Assembly (NCBI GenBank): GCA_031082125.1
Contig: JAVHLM010000028.1
Span: 47,681 to 111,680 of the forward strand
DNA: 64,000 bases
DNA from: Candidatus Eremiobacterota bacterium
Lineage (GTDB): Bacteria > Vulcanimicrobiota > CADAWZ01 > Ess09-12
Reading direction: 5' to 3'
Shown here one piece after another: positions 43,095-50,390 of the stretch. Position numbers and translations under genes: made by a program. The first letter of the stretch is position 1, and each line of letters opens with the position of its first letter. Under the pieces are notes generated by a model. It made no database searches. It was not told where the DNA came from and worked only from the letters and a program-made list of their open reading frames with translations.

Positions 43095-43169
43095 GGCTTC
43101 CTCCTTGCTCCCTTTGAGCTTGATCCCTTATGGCCGCGGCCCCGGGGAATGCCTCTGCGCTGATGACCC

Positions 43170-43679
43170 CTATCCATGATACGCATGGAGGAGCTCTCTT
43201 TTGGGCACATCAATGACGGAAGCGACAGACAAATCTCCCCTGTTGATTACTGCGCCTTTCATGATGAGAAACGCTGCAATTCTTTTTCTGCTGCGCCTGA
43301 GAGCACGATAAAGAGGAGTCCTGCCGCACCTGTCCCTTGCGTTGAGCCTGGCCCCTTTACGAATCAGCAGGTCAACCATCTCGAGGGAATTTCCCTCGCA
43401 GGCCCAATGAAGGGGGGAAACACCGTTTATTGTAAGAGCATTGACATCTGCTCCCCGGGAGATGAGCAATTCCGCGACATCGGTGAAATTTTCCTTGACT
43501 GCCCAGTGGAGTATTGTGACCTTCCTCTGCCTTTCCTCTTTCAGCAGCTCAGGAGTCGCCGCTAACCGGGCGCGGAAAAGTGCGATGCATTTTCTGTATT
43601 CCCTGGCTTTTCTTTTACTGCACCTTATCTCCTCTCCAAGCAAATCAATGATGGACTCGTCCCCGCTGTAAAGATTCAT
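43170..43679 (-). CDS. Ankyrin-repeat protein
   Basis: The 169-residue protein has an N-terminal charged helix, then about three to four ankyrin repeats: TILHWAVKENFTDVAELLISRGADVNAL, SPLHWACEGNSLEMVDLLIRKGARLNAR and TPLYRALRRSRKRIAAFLIMKGAVIN. No signal peptide is present. Ankyrin repeats give protein-protein contacts, and the partner is unknown. GGGAGG is nine bases before ATG. A promoter with a hairpin in the leader lies 160-200 bases upstream. It is first in a probable run with the PAS gene, 75 bases downstream. Confidence 0.85.
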   Translation of the reverse strand: MNLYSGDESIIDLLGEEIRCSKRKAREYRKCIALFRARLAATPELLKEERQRKVTILHWAVKENFTDVAELLISRGADVNALTINGVSPLHWACEGNSLEMVDLLIRKGARLNARDRCGRTPLYRALRRSRKRIAAFLIMKGAVINRGDLSVASVIDVPKRELLHAYHG

Positions 43680-43791
43680 TGAAGCCTCCCTTCTAATTTC
43701 TCCGCTGAAATTACAGGATGCCTTTCAATAGGTGACTGGCAGATTATCCAAGAATACAGGAAAGAAGCAAATGCTGTTCCGTCTATGTACT

Positions 43792-43881
43792 CTCTGCCGG
43801 AAAGTTTTTGATTGCCGGCAGAGTGCCATGGCAAAAAAATTACTTATTTATATTTTAGCATATTATGCAATATTTTGTCAA
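43792..43881 (-). promoter_or_regulatory. Ankyrin-gene promoter and leader hairpin
   Basis: On the minus strand TTGACA (43881-43876), 18 bases, TAAAAT (43857-43852) with TGC before it. The leader then contains a perfect 9-bp inverted repeat CTCTGCCGG / CCGGCAGAG (43792-43800 with 43815-43823), 14 bases apart. The region around it is markedly AT-richer than the genes. Confidence 0.6.
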
Positions 43882-43886
43882 ATTTA

Positions 43887-44067
43887 TTAATTATATTGTA
43901 AATATATATTTACCAATTCTCCGAGCTTAGCATCGGTAATCAGATAAGCAAATTTTCTTCTGTCTTGGGATTACATTAATAACTTCCATATTCATGAGCT
44001 CATTGATCCTAATCATAATCGGGCATTGAGCCTCGCTTAACCGATCAACAATGGCACCAGGCGGCTC
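43887..44067 (-). pseudogene. Relic of a winged-helix regulator C-terminus
   Basis: On the minus strand GAIVDRLSEAQCPIMIRINE and LMNMEVINVIPRQ, then after a one-base frame change RRKFAYLITDAKLGELVNIY ending in TAA. The pattern (recognition helix, wing with RRKFAYLIT, closing helix) is that of MarR/ArsR/PadR-type winged helices. It follows the SpoIIE relic in the same frame after a stop. The codons for VNIYL contain the 16-bp palindrome at 43898-43913. Confidence 0.4.
43898..43913. repeat. 16-bp palindrome, copy 1
   Basis: GTAAATATATATTTAC, a perfect palindrome identical to the one at 54802-54817 over the clc promoter. Here it is 17 bases upstream of the ankyrin -35 and inside the winged-helix relic. 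AT-rich composition makes chance less unlikely than it first looks. Confidence 0.7.
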
Positions 44068-44226
44068 TCAGCCGTGATGATGCGGTTCCTCTATTGGCGA
44101 GCTTCCTCTTATCAGCATCAGCGGGGGATTGCCCCCATTGACATAGAACAGAGTTTTTTTCTCCGCCTCTATCTTTCCATAGAAAAGTGTGATAAACAGA
44201 TTTTCCGGCGTATCTCTCATTACCAG
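44068..44226 (-). pseudogene. Relic of a SpoIIE/RsbU-type phosphatase
   Basis: On the minus strand MRDTPENLFITLFYGKIEAE then KKTLFYVNGGNPPLMLIRGS and a stop at 44068-44070. This matches the PP2C-type SpoIIE signature (FVTLFYG...LxYxNAGHNPPLLLR), with the His of GHNPP missing. Only about 50 residues of a ~200-residue domain remain. Confidence 0.7.
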
Positions 44227-44328
44227 CTATCGCCCCTGGAGGCCCGAGGTGCTTATTATTTTCATTGCCGCCTCTGCAATTTCTTTTTGTCTCTTCGTAC
44301 TGCATACCACAGCCTCCGCTCCCCTCAT
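44227..44328 (-). pseudogene. Relic of a TetR-family N-terminus
   Basis: From ATG 44328 the minus strand reads MRGAEAVVCSTKRQKEIAEA and AMKIISTSGLQGR, then TAG. RQKEIAEAAMKIISTSGLQG aligns with RQQEIVETARKIISTSGMQG of the intact TetR at 57146-57742. The fragment stops just before the helix-turn-helix and passes straight into the SpoIIE relic. Confidence 0.65.
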
Positions 44329-44441
44329 TAGCTTTTTCTCAAGGGCATGCCATAAGTAATTATACATTTATATTCTTCGATGACACTGCTGTCAATCAAC
44401 TCGGGCGATTTCCGGTTGGCAATTGGAGGCGCGTCTTGACT

Positions 44442-44609
44442 ATGGAATACTCAATAAACGCCCAAGGATGCGCGGTTTTTATGCACAATAATGATAATGA
44501 AGCCTTCAATGCCGTGGAAGAATATGGAGTGAGCAAAAATTTCCTTAAGTTTATGGAAGACAACTATGTGAACCGCTCAAAAGAATTCCGCTGCGGAGAT
44601 CCAGAATAA
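44442..44609 (+). CDS. Possible small protein, 55 residues
   Basis: ATG 44442 has GGAGG ten bases upstream. The product (MEYSINAQGCAVFMHNNDNE then AFNAVEEYGVSKNFLKFMED and a basic/acidic tail) is not repetitive and has no membrane segment. I do not recognise it. It lies in the AT-rich relic region, so it may itself be a fragment; the frame is open upstream to 44265 without a better start. Confidence 0.25.
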   Translation: MEYSINAQGCAVFMHNNDNEAFNAVEEYGVSKNFLKFMEDNYVNRSKEFRCGDPE

Positions 44610-44652
44610 TGGGCGACCTCCCGGCGGGGACTGGCTCAGCAGGTCAAGGTCA

Positions 44653-47187
44653 CTATGCGAGGAGGATTCGCACCTCGTCCGTGAGATACTGGATATCCAG
44701 GGGGAGAGGGATCACGAGGGAAAAACTTTCCACCGCCTCAATGCTCGGCTCCTGAGAAATCAGCACGGCTGGCAGTTTCCGGCGCACTGTGGAACTGCCG
44801 AGGAGGTCCATGAATTCAAGTGTGTCACAGTCAGAAGGCCTGCGGAAGATGACCACGAGGCCCGGGTCCAGGGAATGGATCTTTTCAACGGCATCGCCGC
44901 TCCGTTCAGCAGTCTCAACAGGATATCCCTCGGCGGAGAGCATCTTCGCGAGGCTTTCAATGTCTTTTGCCTCATCGCCCACGATAAGCACCGCGTTGCG
45001 CCTCGGCAGCGCCTCAACGGGCCTCTGCCCCTTCTGGAGAGAAAAGGTGAAGGCCGTGCCTTCCCCCGGGGTGCTCTCCACCTTAATCTCCTTCCCATGG
45101 CCCTCAAGTATCTTTTTCACGATGTGGAGGCCAAGCCCTGTGCCCCTCCGTTCTCCGTGGCCCTGCCCATATTTGTCAAATATCTTTTCCTGATCAGACC
45201 GTGTAATGCCAGAACCCGTATCAGAGACCCTGATGCTGATGTCCTCACCGGCAGGCACCACGCTGATTGCCACGGTCCCTCCCTCGGGGGTGTAGCGATA
45301 GGCATTGGAAATGAGATTATAAAAGACTTCCCTGATTCTTGGCCTGTCAGCTCGCACCCATGTATCCTCAGGGCAGGAAAAATCATTATTCACGCCGCTC
45401 AGAAGCGAATGGGAGCCGAATGTCGCTTTCAGCTCCCCGATCAGTTCCGAAAGCAGAAAGCTTTCACAGTGATAATCCATGTGCCCTGTCTCAATTTTTG
45501 AGGAATGAATGACGTTGTTTATCATGACAAGGAGGATCCTGCCCAGGTATTCCGCTGTCTTGATATAATCCAACTTTTTCCGCGGCACCTCCCCAAAGCG
45601 CGGGTTGGCAACAAGACCGATATATCCCATCATAGAGGTAAGAGGAGTTTTCATATCATGGGTGAGCGTCGCGAGGAACTCCTCCCTCACCCGCTTGAGC
45701 TCATCTTCCGCTCTTTTTCTTTCGCTTATGTCCCGCACCACCCACATGACGGAAAGCTCGTCATGAAAACAGATGGTTCCCGCTGAGATGCCCACGACTT
45801 TCAGCGACCCGTCATCGCAGCGCATCTGCATTTCATAGAGAGACTGCGAATGCTCGTCAAGGAATCTTGTACTGCAGGCATTACTGAGGAGGCACTCCGC
45901 TTCATCAAGAACAATATCCGAGACATTCATGCCCACAAGTCTTTCCGGGCGGTATCCGCAGATGCCACCCATCGCCCTGTTGGCGAAGCTGATGGTTCCT
46001 TCCCTCATGATGATGATCCCGTCCTTGGCCTGCTCCACAAGCGTCGAGTATCTCTTTTCCGATTCCTTGAGAGCGTTTTCCGCGAGCCTCCTGCTTGCCT
46101 GTGCTCTGGCGATATAGAATGAGATGAAGGCAAGAAGAACAAGCAGCAGCGCTTCAAATATAATAAAGTCTCTCGAGATTCTCCTGATGGGCAGGCTGAG
46201 AGTCTCCCGGGGGACAAAGGATATGATCTTCCAGCAATAGCTGCTCTCCTCCGGGACCACATCTGCGGGATCACTTCTGTAACCGGGGCCGGCTGCAAGC
46301 CTGAGAGCCTCCCTTGGGGGAAAGACGGTCTTGAAGGTAAAGAGGCCCTGCCTGTCCAAAAACTGCCCCGAGTCGCCTGCCATAATCCGGGTCCACTCGA
46401 GAGGGAAAAGCTGCTCCAGCGAGAGGCCGCTCTTCAAGGCAAAGCTGTTTTCGCTCATTGAGTCCATAAAGCACACTCCCGTGGAGTCTGCAAGCATCAC
46501 ATGCCCTTCTGAATTGATTGACAATCTTTCAAAATGATTAAGTATCTGGTCTGCATAGTATTTCACCAGCAGGACGCCCCATTTTTCATTGTTCATGTCG
46601 TAAATCGGCTTCCCTATATAGAGCGAGAGATGAGGGTGCTCGCCGGGCCGCCTCTCTTCCTGGCTGTCCCTCATGACCGGTGAGATATAAATCTCCCATT
46701 TCCCCCCCTTTGCGCTCTCAATGAAGTGGGGAAATTTTTCCCTGTCGGCCAGTTCACTCTGGGGCACCGCAAAAGGATTTCCTTTTGAATTGACCAGCCT
46801 GAGGGCTTCCTTGCCTTCAGCATCGAGAAGGGTAAGCTCCTCGAAGAATTCCTTCATTTTCAGACTGACGAGATACTCCTCCTTGAGATTGTCCATAAAG
46901 GAGGCAGTGAAGAATCGGCGGGGCTCGCGAAGCTCTCTTTTTTCGGAAAGGATCAGAAAATCGGATATCACCACGTGGAGGTCGGAGAGGATGCCCCTTG
47001 TAATGCGGCCCACGGTCTTTTCCTCCTCTCTCTCGAAGATGACCCGCTCCACGTTCTCTTCATTCACGTATATTGTGTAAGTGCTTGCGGTGATAATAAG
47101 AGCAATGGGAAGAAAGAACAGGATAAAATAGCGGACGAGGATTTTTCTCTCCATATCGGAATCATTACGGGTCCTGGGGGTTTTCAT
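44653..47187 (-). CDS. Membrane sensor histidine kinase with PAS and degenerate receiver
   Basis: The 844-residue protein is anchored by a helix at ~19-40 (FILFFLPIALIITASTYTIYV). A ~300-residue exported sensor region of dCache type follows (LTLLDAEGKEALRLV, WGVLLVKYYADQIL, GHVMLADSTGVCFMD) and a second helix at ~351-373. A PAS domain (~385-500), a HisKA domain (LATLTHDMKTPLTSMMGY, His ~517) and a GHKL ATPase (LISNAYRYTPEGG, DTGSGI, GTGLGLHIV) come next. The last ~110 residues are receiver-like (VLIVGDEAKDIES) but lack the phospho-acceptor Asp (VVIFRR) and the conserved Lys. GGAAGG lies before ATG. No response regulator gene is adjacent. Confidence 0.87.
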   Translation of the reverse strand: MKTPRTRNDSDMERKILVRYFILFFLPIALIITASTYTIYVNEENVERVIFEREEEKTVGRITRGILSDLHVVISDFLILSEKRELREPRRFFTASFMDNLKEEYLVSLKMKEFFEELTLLDAEGKEALRLVNSKGNPFAVPQSELADREKFPHFIESAKGGKWEIYISPVMRDSQEERRPGEHPHLSLYIGKPIYDMNNEKWGVLLVKYYADQILNHFERLSINSEGHVMLADSTGVCFMDSMSENSFALKSGLSLEQLFPLEWTRIMAGDSGQFLDRQGLFTFKTVFPPREALRLAAGPGYRSDPADVVPEESSYCWKIISFVPRETLSLPIRRISRDFIIFEALLLVLLAFISFYIARAQASRRLAENALKESEKRYSTLVEQAKDGIIIMREGTISFANRAMGGICGYRPERLVGMNVSDIVLDEAECLLSNACSTRFLDEHSQSLYEMQMRCDDGSLKVVGISAGTICFHDELSVMWVVRDISERKRAEDELKRVREEFLATLTHDMKTPLTSMMGYIGLVANPRFGEVPRKKLDYIKTAEYLGRILLVMINNVIHSSKIETGHMDYHCESFLLSELIGELKATFGSHSLLSGVNNDFSCPEDTWVRADRPRIREVFYNLISNAYRYTPEGGTVAISVVPAGEDISIRVSDTGSGITRSDQEKIFDKYGQGHGERRGTGLGLHIVKKILEGHGKEIKVESTPGEGTAFTFSLQKGQRPVEALPRRNAVLIVGDEAKDIESLAKMLSAEGYPVETAERSGDAVEKIHSLDPGLVVIFRRPSDCDTLEFMDLLGSSTVRRKLPAVLISQEPSIEAVESFSLVIPLPLDIQYLTDEVRILLA

Positions 47188-47675
47188 GAGACCTTCCTGC
47201 CCTTTTTATAATGATAAGGCTGGATCTTTCTCTGGAAAATAACAGAGGCGAGGTTTCGGCACTCCCAATGAACTTCAATGGGCGGGCCCGTTTTCCTACC
47301 TCGCGGGAAACTTTATGGAGAAATCGCGGGAAGAAGAAGGAGGCACATGGCGCCAGGCTGCCTTCAACAGCAATACCGGGGGCTCAGGGAAAAAAAGGTT
47401 CCTGTCCCTGTTTCCCTGATTTCCTTGTTCCCTGCAATGATTTATGATATAATAATTTTAGGAGGCTTTACGGCTCTCGCCCCGTTGCCCTCCTGCCGCC
47501 AGAGATGTAACAAGAGCAATGATTCTCACAGTATAGAAGGGCATTGCATTTATTCCTCCAAGACCCGGCTTTGATATTGTTCTATATCCGCTCCGACTGC
47601 CATGATCTTTATCTGCCGGCATCCGCATGAGGCGGGGTAATTCTGAATAGTGCCACAGGAAAGGAGATTGATACC
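47188..47675. other. Divergent intergenic region (488 bases)
   Basis: Holds the kinase upstream region (a minus-strand TATAAA-like -10 at ~47213-47219) and the promoter of the cytidylate-kinase-like gene at 47425-47453. Between 47455 and 47500, AGGAGG can pair with CCTCCT, forming a small hairpin in the leader. Frames here are short and lack ribosome binding sites. Confidence 0.4.
47425..47453 (+). promoter_or_regulatory. Promoter upstream of the cytidylate-kinase-like gene
   Basis: TTGTTC (47425-47430), 17 bases, TATAAT (47448-47453). It would give a leader of about 215 bases before the start at 47676. Confidence 0.6.
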
Positions 47676-48383
47676 ATGTCCACAAAAACACTTGACAGGC
47701 TTATTAATTCGCAGATTCACCGGTGGGAAAAAGAAAAGAAAGCCCGGGAGAGGCGTGATGAATCACTGCAGAGGCGCTCCCCGATCATCACCATTTCGAG
47801 GCAGGTCGGCAGCGGCGGCGGTGAAATCGGTGCTCTTACCGCAAAAAAGCTGAAATACCCGTTTCTCGACCGGGCCATCGTGGAATCAATCGCGGAGCGC
47901 GCATCAATCAGGCAGACTGCCGTTGAGACGCTCGATGAAAGAGCCCGCGGCATGATGGAGGAGTATCTCCGCGCGGTCATGAAGATGGACGATCTCTCAA
48001 GGTCAGAATATCTCAGGCAGCTTACGGAAGTGCTCGTGGTGGCGGCCCAGCACGGCAGGGTGGTCATACTGGGAAGGGGAGCGGGCTTTCTGCTCAGGTC
48101 ATTTCCTCTCCTTCGGGTGAGAATAGTATGTCCTCCGAAAATCAGGGCAGAAAGGATTGCATTAAAAAACAGCATGACAATGCGGGAAGCAGAAGAGATG
48201 GTGGAAGTGATAGATAAGGAGCGGGCACTGTTCATCAGGAATAATTTCTTCATGGACATCAGCGATGCGACAAACTATGACCTGATAATCAACAGCGAAA
48301 TGATCAGTGCGTCTCATGCGTCTGACGCCATTGTCAGGATGTTCAGAATGCTCTATCTGCAGGATCGTGACAAGGAAAGATGA
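47676..48383 (+). CDS. Cytidylate-kinase-like family protein
   Basis: The 235-residue P-loop protein belongs to the Cytidylate_kin2 type: ITISRQVGSGGGEIGALTAKKL is the nucleotide-binding loop, with YPFLDRAIVESIAERA, VVILGRGAGFLL and VRIVCPPKIRAERI following. Such proteins resemble CMP kinase but lack a firm substrate, and often sit beside signalling or stress genes. AAGGAG is nine bases before ATG. A universal stress protein gene follows after 60 bases and an MscS gene after that, all on the plus strand, so they may share the 47.4 kb promoter. Confidence 0.87.
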   Translation: MSTKTLDRLINSQIHRWEKEKKARERRDESLQRRSPIITISRQVGSGGGEIGALTAKKLKYPFLDRAIVESIAERASIRQTAVETLDERARGMMEEYLRAVMKMDDLSRSEYLRQLTEVLVVAAQHGRVVILGRGAGFLLRSFPLLRVRIVCPPKIRAERIALKNSMTMREAEEMVEVIDKERALFIRNNFFMDISDATNYDLIINSEMISASHASDAIVRMFRMLYLQDRDKER

Positions 48384-48443
48384 ATCCTTCATCTGAGTTC
48401 CGATATTCTGCAAAAGCAGTATAAGATGATAGGAGACCCTGGT

Positions 48444-48917
48444 ATGATTCCCTTTAAAAAGATTCTGTGCCCCAGCGATTTCAGCGACCCCTCCTATAAT
48501 GCCCTTGTCATGGCAGATAAACTGGCAAAGTCTCTCGATGCCGAGCTCTTCGTGCTGCATATTGTTCCGACGATACCGCTTCTCTATTATCCCTCCCCCA
48601 TGGGTCCCGATGAGTACGTTGACTTCAACGTGGTCACGTACCAGGATGCGCTTCTCAAGGAAGCGCATCGGAAAATGGACAGCGTGGTCGAGGAGAAGAT
48701 ATCGCCGGAAGTAAAGGTTCACAAGGTCGTGCTCCAGGGAGCGGCAGCAGAGGAGATCGTCAAGTATGCAGAAGCCGCAGGTGTGGATCTTATTGTCATA
48801 TCTACCCATGGTAATACGGGGCTGAACCTGCTGGTCTTCGGCTCCGTGGCAGACAAGGTGGTGCGGAGCGCGGAATGTCCGGTGCTCACGATGCGCAGGC
48901 AGGATGCCCGGAGCTGA
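48444..48917 (+). CDS. Universal stress protein (UspA family)
   Basis: The 157-residue cytosolic protein has the UspA fold: FKKILCPSDFSDPSYNALVMA at the start and the ATP-binding signature STHGNTGLNLLVFGSVADKVV followed by CPVLTM near the end (G-x2-G-x9-GS). ATG 48444 is chosen because AGGAG lies eight bases before it; an ATG six codons earlier overlaps that site. UspA-like proteins are induced by stress and bind ATP. The neighbours (MscS, cytidylate-kinase-like) fit a stress operon. Confidence 0.92.
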   Translation: MIPFKKILCPSDFSDPSYNALVMADKLAKSLDAELFVLHIVPTIPLLYYPSPMGPDEYVDFNVVTYQDALLKEAHRKMDSVVEEKISPEVKVHKVVLQGAAAEEIVKYAEAAGVDLIVISTHGNTGLNLLVFGSVADKVVRSAECPVLTMRRQDARS

Positions 48918-49097
48918 GAGCGCCTCGGCAAGCCGTGATGAAGCAAGGCCAAGTGGCAGTATCCTTCCCTCATATCTCTCGAAGGAGATTGAGCCCCGTA
49001 TGCCAAGACACAGGTCCTGTTGAATGCTCCTGGGAGCTCCGGGTATCTGTTCAGTTGCAGAATTTAACGCTATATAATGGCAGGAGGCTACTCACCC

Positions 49098-50042
49098 ATG
49101 GAATACCTCAAGAATATGAAGCATGTCCTGTTCGGCTGGCTCAATGATCCGACAGCGGTAAAGGTCATGGTAATGGTCGTAGGGCTGCTGATCCTCAATC
49201 GCTTGATGCACTTCGTGCATCGCCAGCTCGACCTGCGGATGCGGAATCCTGAGAGCGTCTACCCCATGAAGAAGCTCACCATGGTGTTTGCTTATGTGGT
49301 CGCCTTTATCTTCATCACCGGCATTTTCCGTGACAAGCTGGGAGGGCTCACGCTCGCTTTCGGCGTTGCCGGTGCAGGTATCGCCTTTGCGCTGCAGGAG
49401 GTTATTGCAAGCATAGCGGGATGGGTGGCCATTATGATGGGTAATTTCTACCGCGTGGGAGACCGCGTCCTGCTGGGAGGAATTAAAGGCGATGTCATCG
49501 ACATCGGCGTACTGCGGACCACGCTCATGGAGCTGGGTGACTGGGTGCGCGGCGATGGCTACAACGGGAGGATAGTGCGGGTGGCCAACAGCTTTGTTTT
49601 CAAGGAGCCCGTATATAATTATTCAGGCGATTTCCCCTTTCTCTGGGATGAGATCATCGTTCCTGTCAAATACGGAAGCGACTGGAAGCTCGCGAAGAGG
49701 CTTTTTAAGGAAGCGGCTGACGAAGTGATGAAAGAGCATACTGAAGTCGCCCGCACGGCCTGGGAGCATATGGTGAAAAATTACAGGATAGAAAACGCTT
49801 CTGTGGAGCCCAAAGTGTGGATGACGGCCAATGATAACTGGATAGAGTTTACCGTCCGCTACGTGGTTGACTTTAAGGAGAGACGGGATGCCAGGGACAG
49901 GATATTCACGCGAATACTGGAAGAGGTGGAAGGGAGCAGGGGTGCGGTTGGGTTAGCCTCAGCCACTTTCCACCTTGTGGAGGCACCGGTCTTCACGGTG
50001 AAGCTCCGTGATGCACCGTCGGATATTGATAAACGGCCATGA
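49098..50042 (+). CDS. Small MscS-family mechanosensitive channel
   Basis: The 314-residue protein has three membrane helices within residues ~15-120, then the MscS pore helix and vestibule: FALQEVIASIAGWVAIMMG, NFYRVGDRVLLGGIKGDVIDIG and RIVRVANSFVFKEPVYNYS. It is about the length of E. coli MscS and acts as an osmotic release valve or a regulated conductance. ATG 49098 has AGGAGG eleven bases upstream; the ATG 21 bases earlier would overlap that site. It lies 180 bases after uspA. Confidence 0.88.
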   Translation: MEYLKNMKHVLFGWLNDPTAVKVMVMVVGLLILNRLMHFVHRQLDLRMRNPESVYPMKKLTMVFAYVVAFIFITGIFRDKLGGLTLAFGVAGAGIAFALQEVIASIAGWVAIMMGNFYRVGDRVLLGGIKGDVIDIGVLRTTLMELGDWVRGDGYNGRIVRVANSFVFKEPVYNYSGDFPFLWDEIIVPVKYGSDWKLAKRLFKEAADEVMKEHTEVARTAWEHMVKNYRIENASVEPKVWMTANDNWIEFTVRYVVDFKERRDARDRIFTRILEEVEGSRGAVGLASATFHLVEAPVFTVKLRDAPSDIDKRP

Positions 50043-50129
50043 GAGTTTCTCCGGGCTCCCTGAAGGCTCATGCATTCCCACAGTGCCTGAAGGCACTGAG
50101 CTTCAATCGAATTGAAAAGGAGGAGAATC

Positions 50130-50372
50130 ATGGACCTCGTAACCCTGAAATCTGTCTTGATGTGGTGCACAGTCATCAATGCAGCTCTGCTGTTCCTGGC
50201 CTTCATATTCTGCGCCGCTGCCGGGAACTGGATTTACGGCATGCACAGCAGGTGGTTACCAATCCCGAGGGAAGCCTTCAACATTGCCATCTATTCCTTC
50301 ATCGGCCTGTATAAGATAGCGTTCTTTGTCTTCAACCTTGTTCCTTATATCGCTCTCTGCATAGCCCGGTAA
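50130..50372 (+). CDS. Small membrane protein (DUF6868-like)
   Basis: The 80-residue protein has two membrane segments (LMWCTVINAALLFLAFIFCAAAG and EAFNAIYSFIGLYKIAFFVFNLVPYIALCI-like). The pattern DLVTLKSVLMWCTVINAAL with SRWLPIPREAFN in the loop matches what I recall of DUF6868 proteins, whose function is unknown. AGGAGG is seven to eight bases before ATG 50130. It follows the MscS gene by 87 bases and ends 18 bases before the KamA gene end on the other strand. Confidence 0.75.
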   Translation: MDLVTLKSVLMWCTVINAALLFLAFIFCAAAGNWIYGMHSRWLPIPREAFNIAIYSFIGLYKIAFFVFNLVPYIALCIAR

Positions 50373-50390
50373 GAGGCCGCCAAGCGGTTT

